From contig CAXKWD010000006.1 of NCBI GenBank assembly GCA_964059195.1, forward strand, positions 15,430,530 through 15,494,529: a DNA stretch of 64,000 nucleotides. Reading direction: 5' to 3'. The notes beneath the pieces are model-generated. The model was not told where the DNA came from, searched no databases, and worked only from the letters and a program-made list of their open reading frames with translations. Origin of the DNA: Ectobius pallidus (lineage: Eukaryota > Arthropoda > Insecta > Blattodea > Ectobiidae). This document shows positions 17,771 through 29,597 of the stretch, piece by piece (within the stretch, counting starts at the first letter, position 1; every line of letters begins with the position of its first letter). Both the position numbers and the translations under genes were made by a program.

Positions 17771-19778
17771 GGGCTGATTGTATAAACAGTTTAATCTCGG
17801 ATCAGAGACTAAACTGATCTCAGTTAAAGCTGAACTCCGAAATTTCTGTTGTATAAACGCTACTGATATCAATTCGAACTGAACTAGGATCAATTTTGAC
17901 TGGAGAAATGTCTCCTATCAAACTCGTTGATTTCGGTCCAAGGAGTTTTTTTCTTGAGACATAAGATCAGCTCATTATAAACATAATATTACGTTATTCA
18001 CAAACTTCATTTATATACCATTGAGGGAAGTTTAAAGTATTTTTACTAGATAAAAAACCTCCTTATACCCTCAATATATTCTTTTACTTTGATACTCTTA
18101 AAGAAGAAACTAGTAGCTGCCGATGTTCGTGTATTTTAAATTGTAACAGTGCTGAAGATGACCTTTTTAAGGTCGAAATGCATCCCCATGATACTCTAAA
18201 GAAGAAAAACAGCTGCCAATAAATGTGAACAGTTACATGTACAATCCGAACATCCAACTATCTACAAAAAGAAGATTAACCAACGAAACCACAGACGACA
18301 ACTCCTGGAAAATTAAATACACGGTGGTGTGGGTGAACTGTAAGTAACACAACATTTTTAACAATATTTTTACCACAATGACAAGCTGATTTTTCGGGAA
18401 TGTGTGTGAATAAAAACTTTAGACATTTTTTATATATATGATGAACCTAATAAGATTTAAATATAAAAAAAGGGGATAAGACATGTAGGCCTACCATCAT
18501 ATGAACTACAGAACTTTAAAGGCTATTTTTAACTTTGGTAAATAATAATTTGTGTATTTTTATAGATCCATTAACAACAGTGTTTTTTAAACTTTTAAAC
18601 TATCTTAAAGTTTTACACTTAGATATAAAAAACATAACAAACAACACAGGCCTATTAGCAAAAGATAATATATTGTAATTGTAAACTGTATCTCTATAAA
18701 AAGAAAATAAAACCTGTAATATTGGCAGTTACTAGTTTTTTCTGTAAGAGTATCAAAGTAAAAGAAGGAGGTTTTTTTATCTAGTAAAAAAACATAATAT
18801 TACGTGTATGGTTCCGATAAATATCAAGAAAATACACAAAAGACAACTTCATACACTTCTAGCTATACCGTACTTGTGCGTATATGGGCTATGTTAGGTT
18901 CCTTATAATGCAGTATAACGTAACTCTACAACATAACCACTATAAATTGCTTACGTTATTATTATCAACTCATGCCAATTTTCAGATATCTCGTGATGAT
19001 AAAAATGATGAATTTCATCAGGCTCCCTGTGTATTTTACTTTTGTCTAGAGGAAATAATGCTTTCTTCGTTCTCTTTTTTGCATGACCTATTAACTCTTT
19101 CAGAGCTGAGAATTTACATTGTAATAAGGCAGTCATCAGGTAAAAACTTCAGTGGGCTTTTAAATTTAAAATCGATTGGAAAATTTCAGTAGAATACCTG
19201 GTTTCCATGAATGACAAACATACTGTAACTGATGAACAAAAAATCTCAAGTTTTACGTAAAGCATTACTTTATTGTTACATCTCCGCTTTTATACAGTTC
19301 TTGAGACGAAGCATTTATACATCAGTAGCAATGAAAACGTTAAGCCGATTTACATTGCCAGAACTGAAATTACCAGAACATTTTTCCACACATTTTTCTC
19401 TTGCACGGATCATTTTGCTCTTGCACGGATGTCTTTATATTCTACCAAGACAGTTTAAATCAGGACATCCTTGTCCTCCTTGGAAGAATTAAGGGAACGA
19501 TCCTTTTTCTGCTTAATTTCTATCATGTTTTCGTTTCCTTTCACACAGCACACAGTCTGAATACGAAGGAAGACAGAGTAACAATGCTCTCATATCGCGG
19601 TACTCAGCTGTTTCTGAGATGTTGCCAAGTGCTCATCTACGAACTAGGAAGAAAATTGGACTTCAATTAGTTGATCTTAGATCAGTGTTATACAATTCGA
19701 CTCGAGTCTGAACTCAGATCATTTTCTGAACTTAGATCATAATTGATCTCCAGTCAACGATGTTCATACAATCGGCCC
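17771..19778. mobile_element. PIF/Harbinger-like non-autonomous element (2.0 kb)
   Basis: The left end GGGCTGATTGTATAAAC matches the inverse of the right end (GTTCATACAATCGGCCC), with TTA before and ATA after, close to the TWA duplication of Harbinger elements. No transposase ORF is present. Internally a second inverted pair (about 18045-18110 and 18728-18795, core 'ctttgatactctta') brackets a hammerhead-like motif, suggesting another element nested within. Confidence 0.5.
18045..18795. repeat. Inner inverted repeat inside the Harbinger-like element
   Basis: Arms 18045-18110 and 18728-18795 share 'tagataaaaaacctcctt' and 'cttttactttgatactctta' in opposite orientation. The 0.6 kb between them has no ORF. 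It could be a separate nested MITE; no flanking duplication was resolved. Confidence 0.5.
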
Positions 19779-19811
19779 ATAATGTTTCACTTATAAATAT
19801 CAAATTCTATA

Positions 19812-20112
19812 TATAAGAAAGGGGATAAGAGGGAATGCACTGATTATAGAGGAATATGTGTAACAAATTCATTTATGAAAACATTTACAGGAATTACTAT
19901 ACATCAGCTGGAGAAAGAATACAGAGGACAAGAACAGATTGGTTTCACTCCAGGACGATCATGTGTAACAATATATTTATTCTCAGACTCATGATGGAAA
20001 AATATCGTGAGAAGTCAAAACCCTTCGGAATGATATTCATTGATTTGCTAAAAGCTTATGTTAGTGTGCCAAGGATATAATTATGGGACGTTCTGAAGAA
20101 AACAGGTATAAG
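19812..20112 (+). pseudogene. LINE reverse-transcriptase fragment, upstream half of a split copy
   Basis: Frame-broken coding sequence shows RT signatures: KKGDK, a DYRGI motif, GFTPGRS, and the FIDLLKAY...VPR segment typical of RTE/jockey-like LINEs. It stops at GGTATAAG (20105-20112), where the hAT-like element begins. The other half resumes at 37199 after the same eight bases, in register with the protein pattern. It has lost its 5' part. Confidence 0.75.
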
Positions 20113-21396
20113 CAGTGAGGGAAGTGAGGCGGTATGCGCCGGTATGGAATACCGTCACTGGTTTTAAAGGTTCAATGGCATACCGACACTGGTTTCAATG
20201 GTGAAATAGCATACCGTCACTGAAAATCAATGGCTATTTAAAACAAATTGTTCATGTTCTTTTGAGTTGTAATATAATAATTACTTTTCATGATTATTCA
20301 CCAACTCGTACGCTTTCATCGGTAGCCATTGTCACTATAACTTGTGATGGTCTTCGTTGCCATCTTAATGACTACACCACTAGATTCAATGTTTTAAAAA
20401 TATTTCTCGGTAACAAAATGTTGTGACTTTTATATTGGCCTCTTAAAAAATACTTAAATACTTTTAAAATATCTTTATTGAAGTAAATAAACTAAACTCA
20501 ATGGCTCTACATCCCTGGCCTACCACCCGACCGCTGCTCATCTACCATAGATGGCAGGATTGGGAGCTTGTGGTCAGCATGCTGACACCCACTGCTGTTA
20601 TTGATGGTTTCTGTGATGTGAAATATACAAATAAAGGTCTGCCAACCGACAGTACATGATGTTCTAGTCTTGTGTTGTGGTCCTACTTGGCAATCTAATA
20701 TATAAAGTCGAATGTGTGTATGTGGATATGAGGGTATGTATGTTTGTTCCTTATACAAATCTACATTTCTTTACCAATGGGAACCTTTCTGTCAGCGACT
20801 CCCGATAGGTGGCAGCAGGGTCAAAAGAGGTCCAAGCATGTCGTCTGCTGTCCATTGAACATAATGGAACAGACTATTTAAACATCAGTCAGAATTCCAG
20901 AAAACATGTTGTGGCGATCCTCTATGTAAAACAGAGGTGTACACATATGCTTTACGAAATATATTGTTATAAAATATAAAGAAGATTAAACGGATGCTAA
21001 TAGTTAATAGTCTATGGGTTCCTTCAAATCTCCTCGCTCAACACTTTCAGATCCTCAGAACTGACTCATTATCTTAATCATTTTTACAAAGAATAAATCT
21101 TAACAAGAAGTAGTATTCTCATTATCTACAACAGAAGGTCATGTTTCCAATATCTTCATCAAATGGATAAGATTCACTTATGTTCTGTTGCTCTAAACAG
21201 AAAGTTCGCCCAGCAGGAAACTCAACCATTTATTTTCTTTCAAACTATGATACAAAATTACTTCTTAAAAAGGTATGAACAGCATTTGATAAATACAACT
21301 TACTTAATTTATTAACTTCATAACAAAAATTCACATATTTCTGATTCACATTTTTTATAATCTCTATATATAAAAGCCAAAACCACTGACTCACTG

Positions 21397-22064
21397 TGTT
21401 AGATCAAGAGTCTATAGTTTTAGTGTTTTAAATTAGCCTCTGTGTTAGTTTGGCGCGAGCGCCATTAATTGCCGCGCTGAAATTACTCATTTCCTGGCTG
21501 TTGAGTGCACCTGCTTAGGCACGCCAAGCCAGCGCAGTTTAGTTCAGATCGAGACGTGAAAGTGTATAGGCATGCGTTGCGGCTGCGTCTGATTTAGGCC
21601 AGTTTTCGCTCTATATTACTAATACTCATCTGCAACTCCGCGTATTTCATGCTCCTGTAGTGAAGGCAGCTTTACGTGTGAAATTCAGGAAATAATATTG
21701 TATTTTAGTGTCGCTTACAAGTATTTCCATTGTCTCGTAACCTAGAAGCCACGTGCAGTTTAACAGGCTTTGTCTAGCGTTACATTCGCCAACGGGCGGG
21801 AGAATAGTTTTCTACTAGAACAGTAACTGTATTTATTATTATATTTTATTGTGTAAAAGTGTTGTATCAAATAATTCAGAATTCAGGTTTCTTGATAATA
21901 TACCGTTGCAAATTACCCAGGTTGAAATCTCTGTCCCAGCTACCTACAGTCCATTGTCTCCCTTCGATTAGTTATTAATTGGCATAATTGCCTGGTCCTC
22001 CGAAAACACCTAAATTGTACCTGAGTTCCCTTCATTTTGTTCCTCTCGAACCTGATACCAGACA
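21397..22064 (+). repeat. 5' LTR of the BEL/Pao element
   Basis: 668 bp, TGTTAGATC...CCAGACA. A primer-site-like TGGTTCCTCC begins at 22068, three bases after the LTR; the tRNA was not identified. Confidence 0.9.
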
Positions 22065-22393
22065 TTTGGTTCCTCCGGGCACGATCTGTGATATATTTGC
22101 AATGGTTTCTGAATGTTTGAGCAAAGTGCGACTCGTACTTGATTTTCATGTGTGACGCGTTTGTGCGGACTTCGTGTCAGATTCGGTTCGGTTCGGCTAC
22201 GTTGACCTTCCTCGGCTCCAGCGAGCTCGGACATCTATACTTGCTTCTCTTCGCGCGCACCAGCTGGCTGCCGCTCCACGTGTTAAATGGTACTCGCCTT
22301 CAATCACACGCGAGAGGAAGACTACCGCCTCTCCGACCACCCCCAGTGCAGCTGACTGTCTAATCTCTTCCATTGCAAAGTGAATTGTTCAAC

Positions 22394-25300
22394 ATGGAAG
22401 CAGAAATTAAGGCTTTAATCCGACGTCGAGGTGTATGTAAAAGAAAGTTTACATTGACACAGAACTTTCTCAACGACGTGCCTGAAGATGCTAGTATATT
22501 TGTGATTAAAGCGCATTATGAGAAACTGTTAAATGAAATTGAAAAGTTTGAGGCTGTGCAGACGCAGATTGAATCCATGGTAGAAATTGATACAGAACTT
22601 GATAGTCACATACAATATGCAGACGAGGTATCAGCAGTGTACATTAATCTAAAAGCTAGGTTAAGTGAGTTGATGCATGCTCGTGAGCCTACCTCAGTTA
22701 GTGTCAATTCAAATAACAGTGGCACACGACAATCAGTGAACTCTAGTGCTTCACAGTCAAGTAATATGATAAAGTTACCTACGATTCAGCTTCCAGTGTT
22801 TACAGGCGATGTAACTAAATTCAAACATTATTTTGAAACTTTTTCAAGTTTGATTGTAAATAACAGCAGTTTATCACCCATTCAAAAATTCCATTACTTG
22901 ATTGGTTCGCTAAAGGGCGAAGCTAAAACATTATTGGAAAATTTGCCAGTGACGAGTGATAACTTCCAAGTTGCATGGGACCTATTGTGTGCAAGATATA
23001 ACAATAAGCGGTTAATTGCCATATCCCATATTAAGCATCTGTTGTCCCTACCTGTAGCGAGACAAGAGACAGTTGCAGACTTGAGAAATTTGTTGAATCA
23101 ATTCCAGAACAACTTGCATGCCATTGAAGCGTTAGAATTAGAAGTGCCACTTCATGAAGTCATTCTTATGCAATTGTTATTGGAGAATTTGCCAGACAGT
23201 GTGCAACGTGAATGGGAATCTAGAATCGATTCTCAAACATTTACTTCATTAGGTGAACTTGTGTTATTTCTAGAAGCGAAATCTCATTCTCTAGAGGTGC
23301 TGTCGAATAATTCCTGCAACAGGGCCAGCCCATCAAAACCTAGAAATGAACGTCGTGAGCCTAGAAATCAACATAATAATAGTCGTCAGTCATATGTGTC
23401 GACAACTGAACAGTTATGCCCTCAGTGTCAAGGCGGCCATAACTTGTTTAAGTGTAAACAATTCCGTCAGCTGAGTGTTGAACAGCGATGGAAAGTTGTG
23501 AAGAGTAAAAATCTGTGTTTCAACTGTTTTGCTAATACTCATCGAGTAAATCAGTGCAACGCATCTTCCTTCTGTAACTGTGGTAAACTTCATAGCAAGA
23601 TGTTACACAACAGTGATCACAGGAGAACGGTTTCACACTCGAGTGAAAGCAGTGATACAGTGAATAACAACAGGACTGAGGCTCCTGCAAGTTATTGCTC
23701 AGTGAAAATAAAGCCAGTGCTTCACGTCTTACTTGCGACTGCAAGAGTCGAAGTGCAAGACAAGCATGGTAACTACATACAGTGTAAGGCCCTTCTAGAC
23801 TCTGCCAGCCAGGCCAGTTTCGTGTCTGCAGATCTAGCTAGGCGTCTGCAACTTCCTACAAGGACAGCTGATACGCCTGTCAAAGGAATAAACGGTACTT
23901 CATCGAATGCTAGTCATAGTGTAAACATAAATGTGAGATCTATGGTTTACAACTATCGAAGGAATCTAGATTGCCTAATCCTTCCTCGCATAACAGGGAA
24001 GCTACCTGCAGTCCGAATTGATCCATCCTCTTGGAACATTCCCTCTGAAATTCCATTAGCCGATCCTAAATTTAATATTCCTTCTGAAATTGATTTGCTA
24101 ATTGGAGGAGCATTATTCTTTGAACTTTTCCATGGTAAGATCTTGACCAATCCTGGGTTTCCTGCATTGATCAGTACAGAACTCGGTTGGATATTGTCTG
24201 GAACCATTCCTAAGTCCTCTGTGAAAGGCAATCTAGATACTGGTTCCCAGCACAACTTCTTCATCTCTACGGACAATGTGGACAAGCAGCTACGACGGTT
24301 TTGGGACCTCGAAGACTTTCCACAACAGATATTAACACAAGAAGAGAAAAGGTGCGAACAGCATTATGCAGAGAATACCACTCGCAATGACGATGGTAGT
24401 TTCACAGTACGTCTGCCAATGAAACAGCATAAAACTTCATTGGGTGAGTCCAGACAACAATCAGTTTCACAGCCTATTGAATCATGGCCCAAACAACCTC
24501 AGCAACTTGAGCTGCAGGACAGTAGTGAACAGCGTGACACAGTTTGCCTAGTCACACATGCTGAAGAAGATTTTATGCTACGTTTTTCTAAGCTAGCGCG
24601 TTTACAAAGAGTTACTTCATACATGCTACGCTTTATAAAGAACTGTAGAAGCCAAGTTAAACGTCACGGCCCTCTCACAGTTGAAGAGTTACAACAAGCT
24701 TTGTTGCTTTGTATAAGAATAGCTCAGCAAGCAGCCTATTCTCATGAACTGTCCGATCTTCAGAGTAAGATGCAAGTAAATACTAAGAGTTCTCTCCACT
24801 CCTTGGTGCCTTTTGTGGACAAGGATGGCCTACTCCGAGTGGGTGGACGTCTGGAGAAAGCTGAGTTACCACATGATGCACGACATCAGCTTATCCTCCC
24901 TCCAGGTCACCACCTCACTAGATTGATAATTGAATCCGAGCATCTGCGACTGCTTCATGCATCACATCAACTGCTCATATCTTCTCTGCGAGAACGATAT
25001 TGGATTCCTAGTGTACGTAGAATTGTGAAGTCTACGCTACACAAATGTTTAACTTGTTTTAAGTTAAAAGCCAAAGGTGCTCACCAGCTGATGGGCAGCC
25101 TACCTAGCTACAGGGTGACCCCTGCTAGAGCATTTCTACGTTCTGCGGTTGACTACGCTGGACCATTCTTCATAAGATACGGTTCCCCCCGCAGCAAAAC
25201 TCAGGTCAAAGCATACATTGCTATCTTCGTATGCTTGGCTACGAAAGCAGTTCACATCGAGCTGGTTTCCGACCTTACTTCTGATGCCTTCATCGCCGCC

Positions 25301-26044
25301 CTGCGCAGATTCACATCTCGTAGAGGACTTTGCAAGGAAATATTTAGTGATAATGGGACGAACTTTGTTGGTGCTAACAACAAGCTTCGCGAGCTGCGTC
25401 TCTTGCTTCAGTCCAGCACCCATCAACAAATTCTCCAAGACTACGCCTCCTCTAATGAATTCACATGGCATTTTATCCCTGCTTCCTCCCCACATTTTGG
25501 AGGACTGCACGAGGCTGCTGTTAAATCCATGAAATTTCATTTACGACGAGTGATGGGTAGCCAAGTGTTTACATATGAGCAGCTTTCTACAGTTATCACC
25601 CAGATTGAGGCCTGTCTAAACTCTCGACCTCTCCTACGCCTAAGTGATGATCCTAGCGACTCATCCTATCTATCTCCTGGACACTTTCTCATTGGTGAAA
25701 AACTCACAGCCCTACCTTCTCCTCCTATGGCAGAGAATGTCTCTCATGTTGCTAAATGGCATCAGCTACAAACCTACATACATCACATATGGCGGCGTTG
25801 GTCAGCTGACTACCTACATTCACTGCAGCAGAGGCAGAAGTGGTCTGCGTCCAGCGAAAACATTCAGATTGGTACTCTTGTGCTCCTGAAAGAAGATAAC
25901 TCTCCACCGCTCCAGTGGAAGCTGGGAATCATCTCATCAGTGCATCCTGGTGACGACGGTTTAGTGCGTGTTGTGACAGTGCGTACGTCTAATGGTGAAT
26001 ACAAGCGACCAATTGTAAAAGTGTGTCCCTTGCCTATTCAATAA
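22394..26044 (+). CDS. BEL/Pao Gag-protease-integrase polyprotein with RT-RNase H missing
   Basis: 1,216 codons from ATG 22394 (an upstream in-frame TTG at 22373 is not a credible start). Order: Gag of the DUF1759 type (about 1-300), zinc knuckles with Cys/His clusters (about 345-410), aspartic protease ALLDSASQASFV (about 463-475), a short post-protease region ending near residue 690, then abruptly the integrase: HHCC zinc domain, catalytic core with Asp in VDYAGPF, Asp in FSDNGTNF and Glu in GLHEAAV, and a C-terminal domain. The junction lies near 24455-24475; some 600-700 residues of RT and RNase H expected for the family are absent, yet the frame is open. It could only move with reverse transcriptase supplied by a relative. 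Confidence 0.88.
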   Translation: MEAEIKALIRRRGVCKRKFTLTQNFLNDVPEDASIFVIKAHYEKLLNEIEKFEAVQTQIESMVEIDTELDSHIQYADEVSAVYINLKARLSELMHAREPTSVSVNSNNSGTRQSVNSSASQSSNMIKLPTIQLPVFTGDVTKFKHYFETFSSLIVNNSSLSPIQKFHYLIGSLKGEAKTLLENLPVTSDNFQVAWDLLCARYNNKRLIAISHIKHLLSLPVARQETVADLRNLLNQFQNNLHAIEALELEVPLHEVILMQLLLENLPDSVQREWESRIDSQTFTSLGELVLFLEAKSHSLEVLSNNSCNRASPSKPRNERREPRNQHNNSRQSYVSTTEQLCPQCQGGHNLFKCKQFRQLSVEQRWKVVKSKNLCFNCFANTHRVNQCNASSFCNCGKLHSKMLHNSDHRRTVSHSSESSDTVNNNRTEAPASYCSVKIKPVLHVLLATARVEVQDKHGNYIQCKALLDSASQASFVSADLARRLQLPTRTADTPVKGINGTSSNASHSVNINVRSMVYNYRRNLDCLILPRITGKLPAVRIDPSSWNIPSEIPLADPKFNIPSEIDLLIGGALFFELFHGKILTNPGFPALISTELGWILSGTIPKSSVKGNLDTGSQHNFFISTDNVDKQLRRFWDLEDFPQQILTQEEKRCEQHYAENTTRNDDGSFTVRLPMKQHKTSLGESRQQSVSQPIESWPKQPQQLELQDSSEQRDTVCLVTHAEEDFMLRFSKLARLQRVTSYMLRFIKNCRSQVKRHGPLTVEELQQALLLCIRIAQQAAYSHELSDLQSKMQVNTKSSLHSLVPFVDKDGLLRVGGRLEKAELPHDARHQLILPPGHHLTRLIIESEHLRLLHASHQLLISSLRERYWIPSVRRIVKSTLHKCLTCFKLKAKGAHQLMGSLPSYRVTPARAFLRSAVDYAGPFFIRYGSPRSKTQVKAYIAIFVCLATKAVHIELVSDLTSDAFIAALRRFTSRRGLCKEIFSDNGTNFVGANNKLRELRLLLQSSTHQQILQDYASSNEFTWHFIPASSPHFGGLHEAAVKSMKFHLRRVMGSQVFTYEQLSTVITQIEACLNSRPLLRLSDDPSDSSYLSPGHFLIGEKLTALPSPPMAENVSHVAKWHQLQTYIHHIWRRWSADYLHSLQQRQKWSASSENIQIGTLVLLKEDNSPPLQWKLGIISSVHPGDDGLVRVVTVRTSNGEYKRPIVKVCPLPIQ

Positions 26045-27454
26045 GTGTAAATTTATTAGTGTTATCTTGATCTATCCTCAAAGTGTTATGTAAAATCTGT
26101 CGATTTTAGGCGGGAGTTATGTTAGATCAAGAGTCTATAGTTTTAGCATAATGAATAGAATGAGAAAGTGTGATGACTTCGCCGCTAATACAATGGTAGT
26201 AATAGGGAGAGCGGCGGTCCACCGAAACACTGGCAGCACCTTCGTTTGCGTTTCAACTTCTCAATGCTGCGTCATGATAGTTTGGCATCTTATGATTAAA
26301 CTCGCAATCTTTAATTAACCCTTGGTCCTATTTCTGTGAAATTTGTGCAGAAATAATCTGCACAACACAGTCCTTCTGATGGTTAAAACAGAAACTTAAA
26401 AAATGCGGACATAAATGTTTTTATTTCATTATATAAACATCACCAATTACACAAAATTCATGGAGGGTGAAACGGAATTTGACTATGCGACAATTTTTTT
26501 CATTTTTGTGTCCCGTAAAAACTTCAAGCGAGAAAGTTTTAGGGAAATATTTCAACTTTATTTTAAATTCAGTACCACCTTTATATCTTGAATGGTTTAC
26601 GAGTAATTGAGTGGTAATTATTCCGGGCGCTCAGCTCTCTGAATGATGTGGGACGATCGTGAAATGTTGAGGGTGAAGCAAATTTGACTATGCGACATTT
26701 ATTATTTTATTTTTGTGTCCAGAAAGAGATTAAGGGTGTAAGGTTTAGTGAAATATTTGGATCTTATTATAAATTGAGTACCACCTATATATCTATAATG
26801 GTTAACGAGTAATAGTAAATACTCTAAAGCTAAAGCTATCAGAATGGTATTGAGGTATTAGCAGGCATCTTTTCCATAAAATACCAGCAATAACGTAAAA
26901 AAATTTACATAATTTATTCGTGGTCTCAATAATAATACCATATTAACTAACTACTTGTACCCATACTGCAAGATTGACCCGCTGAGGAAGGGAGTGAATG
27001 AAGCTTTTTTCTAACTTAGTAAGTCTGCACTACTTTTATTTATGCATTTATTGGATTATTTATTTATCATATTTTCTGTTCACTTATGTTAGTAATTTTT
27101 ATGTATAATTATCATAACAAATGTCTTATTAGTTTAATATCTTGTTCCTTTTTTTAATAATATAATTTAACAACATAAGATGCACATAATTTACAGCGAA
27201 CGGCGAATGGTCGAGGGTTTGAGCAAATAGCGGGCTGTAGTTAAGGCAAGAGGATTTAATTTGTTTATGAAAAAATCAGGGAAAATGCTTTGAAATATTG
27301 TGTGATATATGTAGAATGCGTTGCAAAACAATTTTTGCGTATGTGCGTCTTTATCGGATGTTGAAACGCCAATTTTAAAGATCACGCGCCCTATTTTTGT
27401 AGTGCTGCTTATGAAATTTTCCGTGCCCTGCAATCAGTGATGAGCAAATGCAAG

Positions 27455-27622
27455 ACCAAGACCAAGACTAAGGCGGTCTTGGTCTTGGTCTTGGTCTCGC
27501 ACACTCAGTCTTGGTCTTGGTCTCGCATCGGTAACCCTGGTCTTGGTCTTGGTCTTGGTCTTGCATACTCGGTCTTGGTCTTGGTCTCGGTCTTGCATAC
27601 TCGGTCTTGGTCTTGTTGCAAG
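27455..27622. repeat. AAGACC/GGTCTT hexamer arrays, left end of hAT
   Basis: AAGACC units are followed by GGTCTT units broken by 'cgcacactcagt' and 'gcatactcg' spacers. ORFs rich in Leu-Val-Leu or Trp-Ser here are repeat artefacts. Confidence 0.9.
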
Positions 27623-27799
27623 AGTCTTGCATTTTTCTTTTACGCATCTTACTGTGATTGATGGAGTTTACGTGATTTACAGTTACACCGATTACATGTG
27701 TGTTATTGCTTGCGAAAGTAACGAAAGCTAATTGCTTTTAGTTGCTTGAACCGTGAAAACAGTAACAAAACAACTGAAAGCTATTTCATCTTTAGCCAT

Positions 27800-28530
27800 T
27801 AGTTATTAAGTGACAGAATGGTACTTTATGAAATTTGTGTGGGGGACGGGAAAATGTCTGTCCGTCTGTCTGTCTGTCCATGTGTCAGTACTCGCGATAA
27901 CTCAAATGCGCTTTATTGGATTTTCATGAAACTTGGTATACGCACTTACAACATCCATAGGAAGAAGTCTATTTATTTTCGCTGTTGCGTTTCTACTGGC
28001 TGCAACCCCTGCAAGTGATTAGCAAAATACCTTCCTTTCAACTTGCAAGCAGTCGCACAGACGAGTTACACGTTTTCATTCCTTAGAAAGTAGAAACAGC
28101 TATCGTTTCGTTGTGTTGTTGATTGTTGTAACGTAGTGTTTCAACATGAAACAAAAACGAGTAACCGTAACAAAACAAGGTCTGTGTGGCGTTACTTTAC
28201 ATATAAGAGATCAATTTTATAAAATGACTGTAAATGGATATTCCATTAAAATGGTTTGTGTCCCGTTCTTATTTTAAAATTTGAAGAGTTCAGACTACAG
28301 TATAGTAGGATTAAGCCACCCACACAGCAAGGCCCATTTAATGTCCCGGTCAAGTACATATTTAGAAATCAGTTTCCCGGGGGTCCTAAACTGATGAACC
28401 AGATATTACTGACATCTTCTCTTCCTAAGTAATACAAAAAATATTTTTTTTAACTAATACTTTAAAAATCTCATATTTGGGTGGGGGGGGGTGCGGTCCG
28501 GACCCACGTCCTTGCCTCCTGTCTATTGCC
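27800..28530 (+). repeat. Dispersed repeat related to 29598-31262, third copy
   Basis: It begins with 'cagaatggtactttatg' and 'gtgggggacgggaaaatg', shared with 30100-30140, and ends in a G/C-rich 'gcggtccggaccc' stretch like the ends of the other copies. Boundaries are approximate. Confidence 0.45.
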
Positions 28531-29597
28531 TTGCCTCTTATCTATTTTAAATTCATAAAAAATTGTTGGTCTATACCTATCAAATTTTGCTGTTTTATTG
28601 CCATTGATATGCATATTTTAGAATTTAAAAAATGTTTAATTGGGAATAGGTGGAGCAGTTGATTTTATACAAGCATTAAAACTATCCGTCGACCGGTGTC
28701 TGAAATTTCTTATATATAAATATTAACAATAACAAGTTATGTCCAAAAAATTAAGTACAATGTCATTTGAAACGTAATATATTTTTTTTGGGTAAAACTT
28801 AAAAAGGTATTAACAGTATATGCATTTAAAACGTGTTGGATTTTTACTTTGCATTTTATTTCCTTATAGTGACTTGTTCTTTTTCTGTTACATGTAAACA
28901 TTAATTTAGGTATTGGTTAAGAATTTCAATGTATTTAACTTTTTTATTAAGTAATTTCATTTAAAGTACTAATCAAGAAGATTCATTATTATGCTTGTAT
29001 CAATGTGAGAAAACATTTTAACAGTTTTTCCAAGTTATGGTAATTAGAAAGACCGCTATGTGGGTTATGTTGGCACTGAAGTCATAAAACTACCCTGCCA
29101 CTATTCAGCAGGTAGCCAAAAGTTTGTTACTCACTCCACTATCCCACTGGTTGGAGTAGGGTGTATAGAAAAAATGGGGGAAAACCAGAATTTCGAGGTT
29201 TAAATAATCGCCAGATGTGTTTAAGCAGTCATATTGTCGTTTAGGAAAGAGACGTGGCGGCTTCTTACTGTAAATGGTGTTTATGTTAAGTCCTGATTAT
29301 ACAAATTCGTGGAGTGAGTAACCTTTCATAATAGTATGTTTCTATCTCTTTCTGTTCAATTACTGACTTCTGCCAAACATCTTCTGTCTCAATTTTCTGA
29401 TCCGTGCCAACACACAACAAACAGACTTTAGTGTCGGCATTACACCATGTCATAAATTTCTCAAGGGTCGGCGTAGCATATCTTTCAAATGAAGGTATGT
29501 GATTTACAATTGTCCTTGGAGACAATTTTCCTCTTTGCTATTTGGGAGGAATGTATTGTTCCTACCCAAAGAAGTAGTTTAAAACAAGTTCTCTGCA

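Noticed and set aside
22373..22393. Upstream TTG start for the BEL/Pao ORF
   Set aside because: Eukaryotic translation would use ATG 22394, seven codons downstream.
27437..27731. ORFs with LVLVLV / WSWS composition in the hAT ends (also 31447-31758)
   Set aside because: Translation of GGTCTT hexamers.
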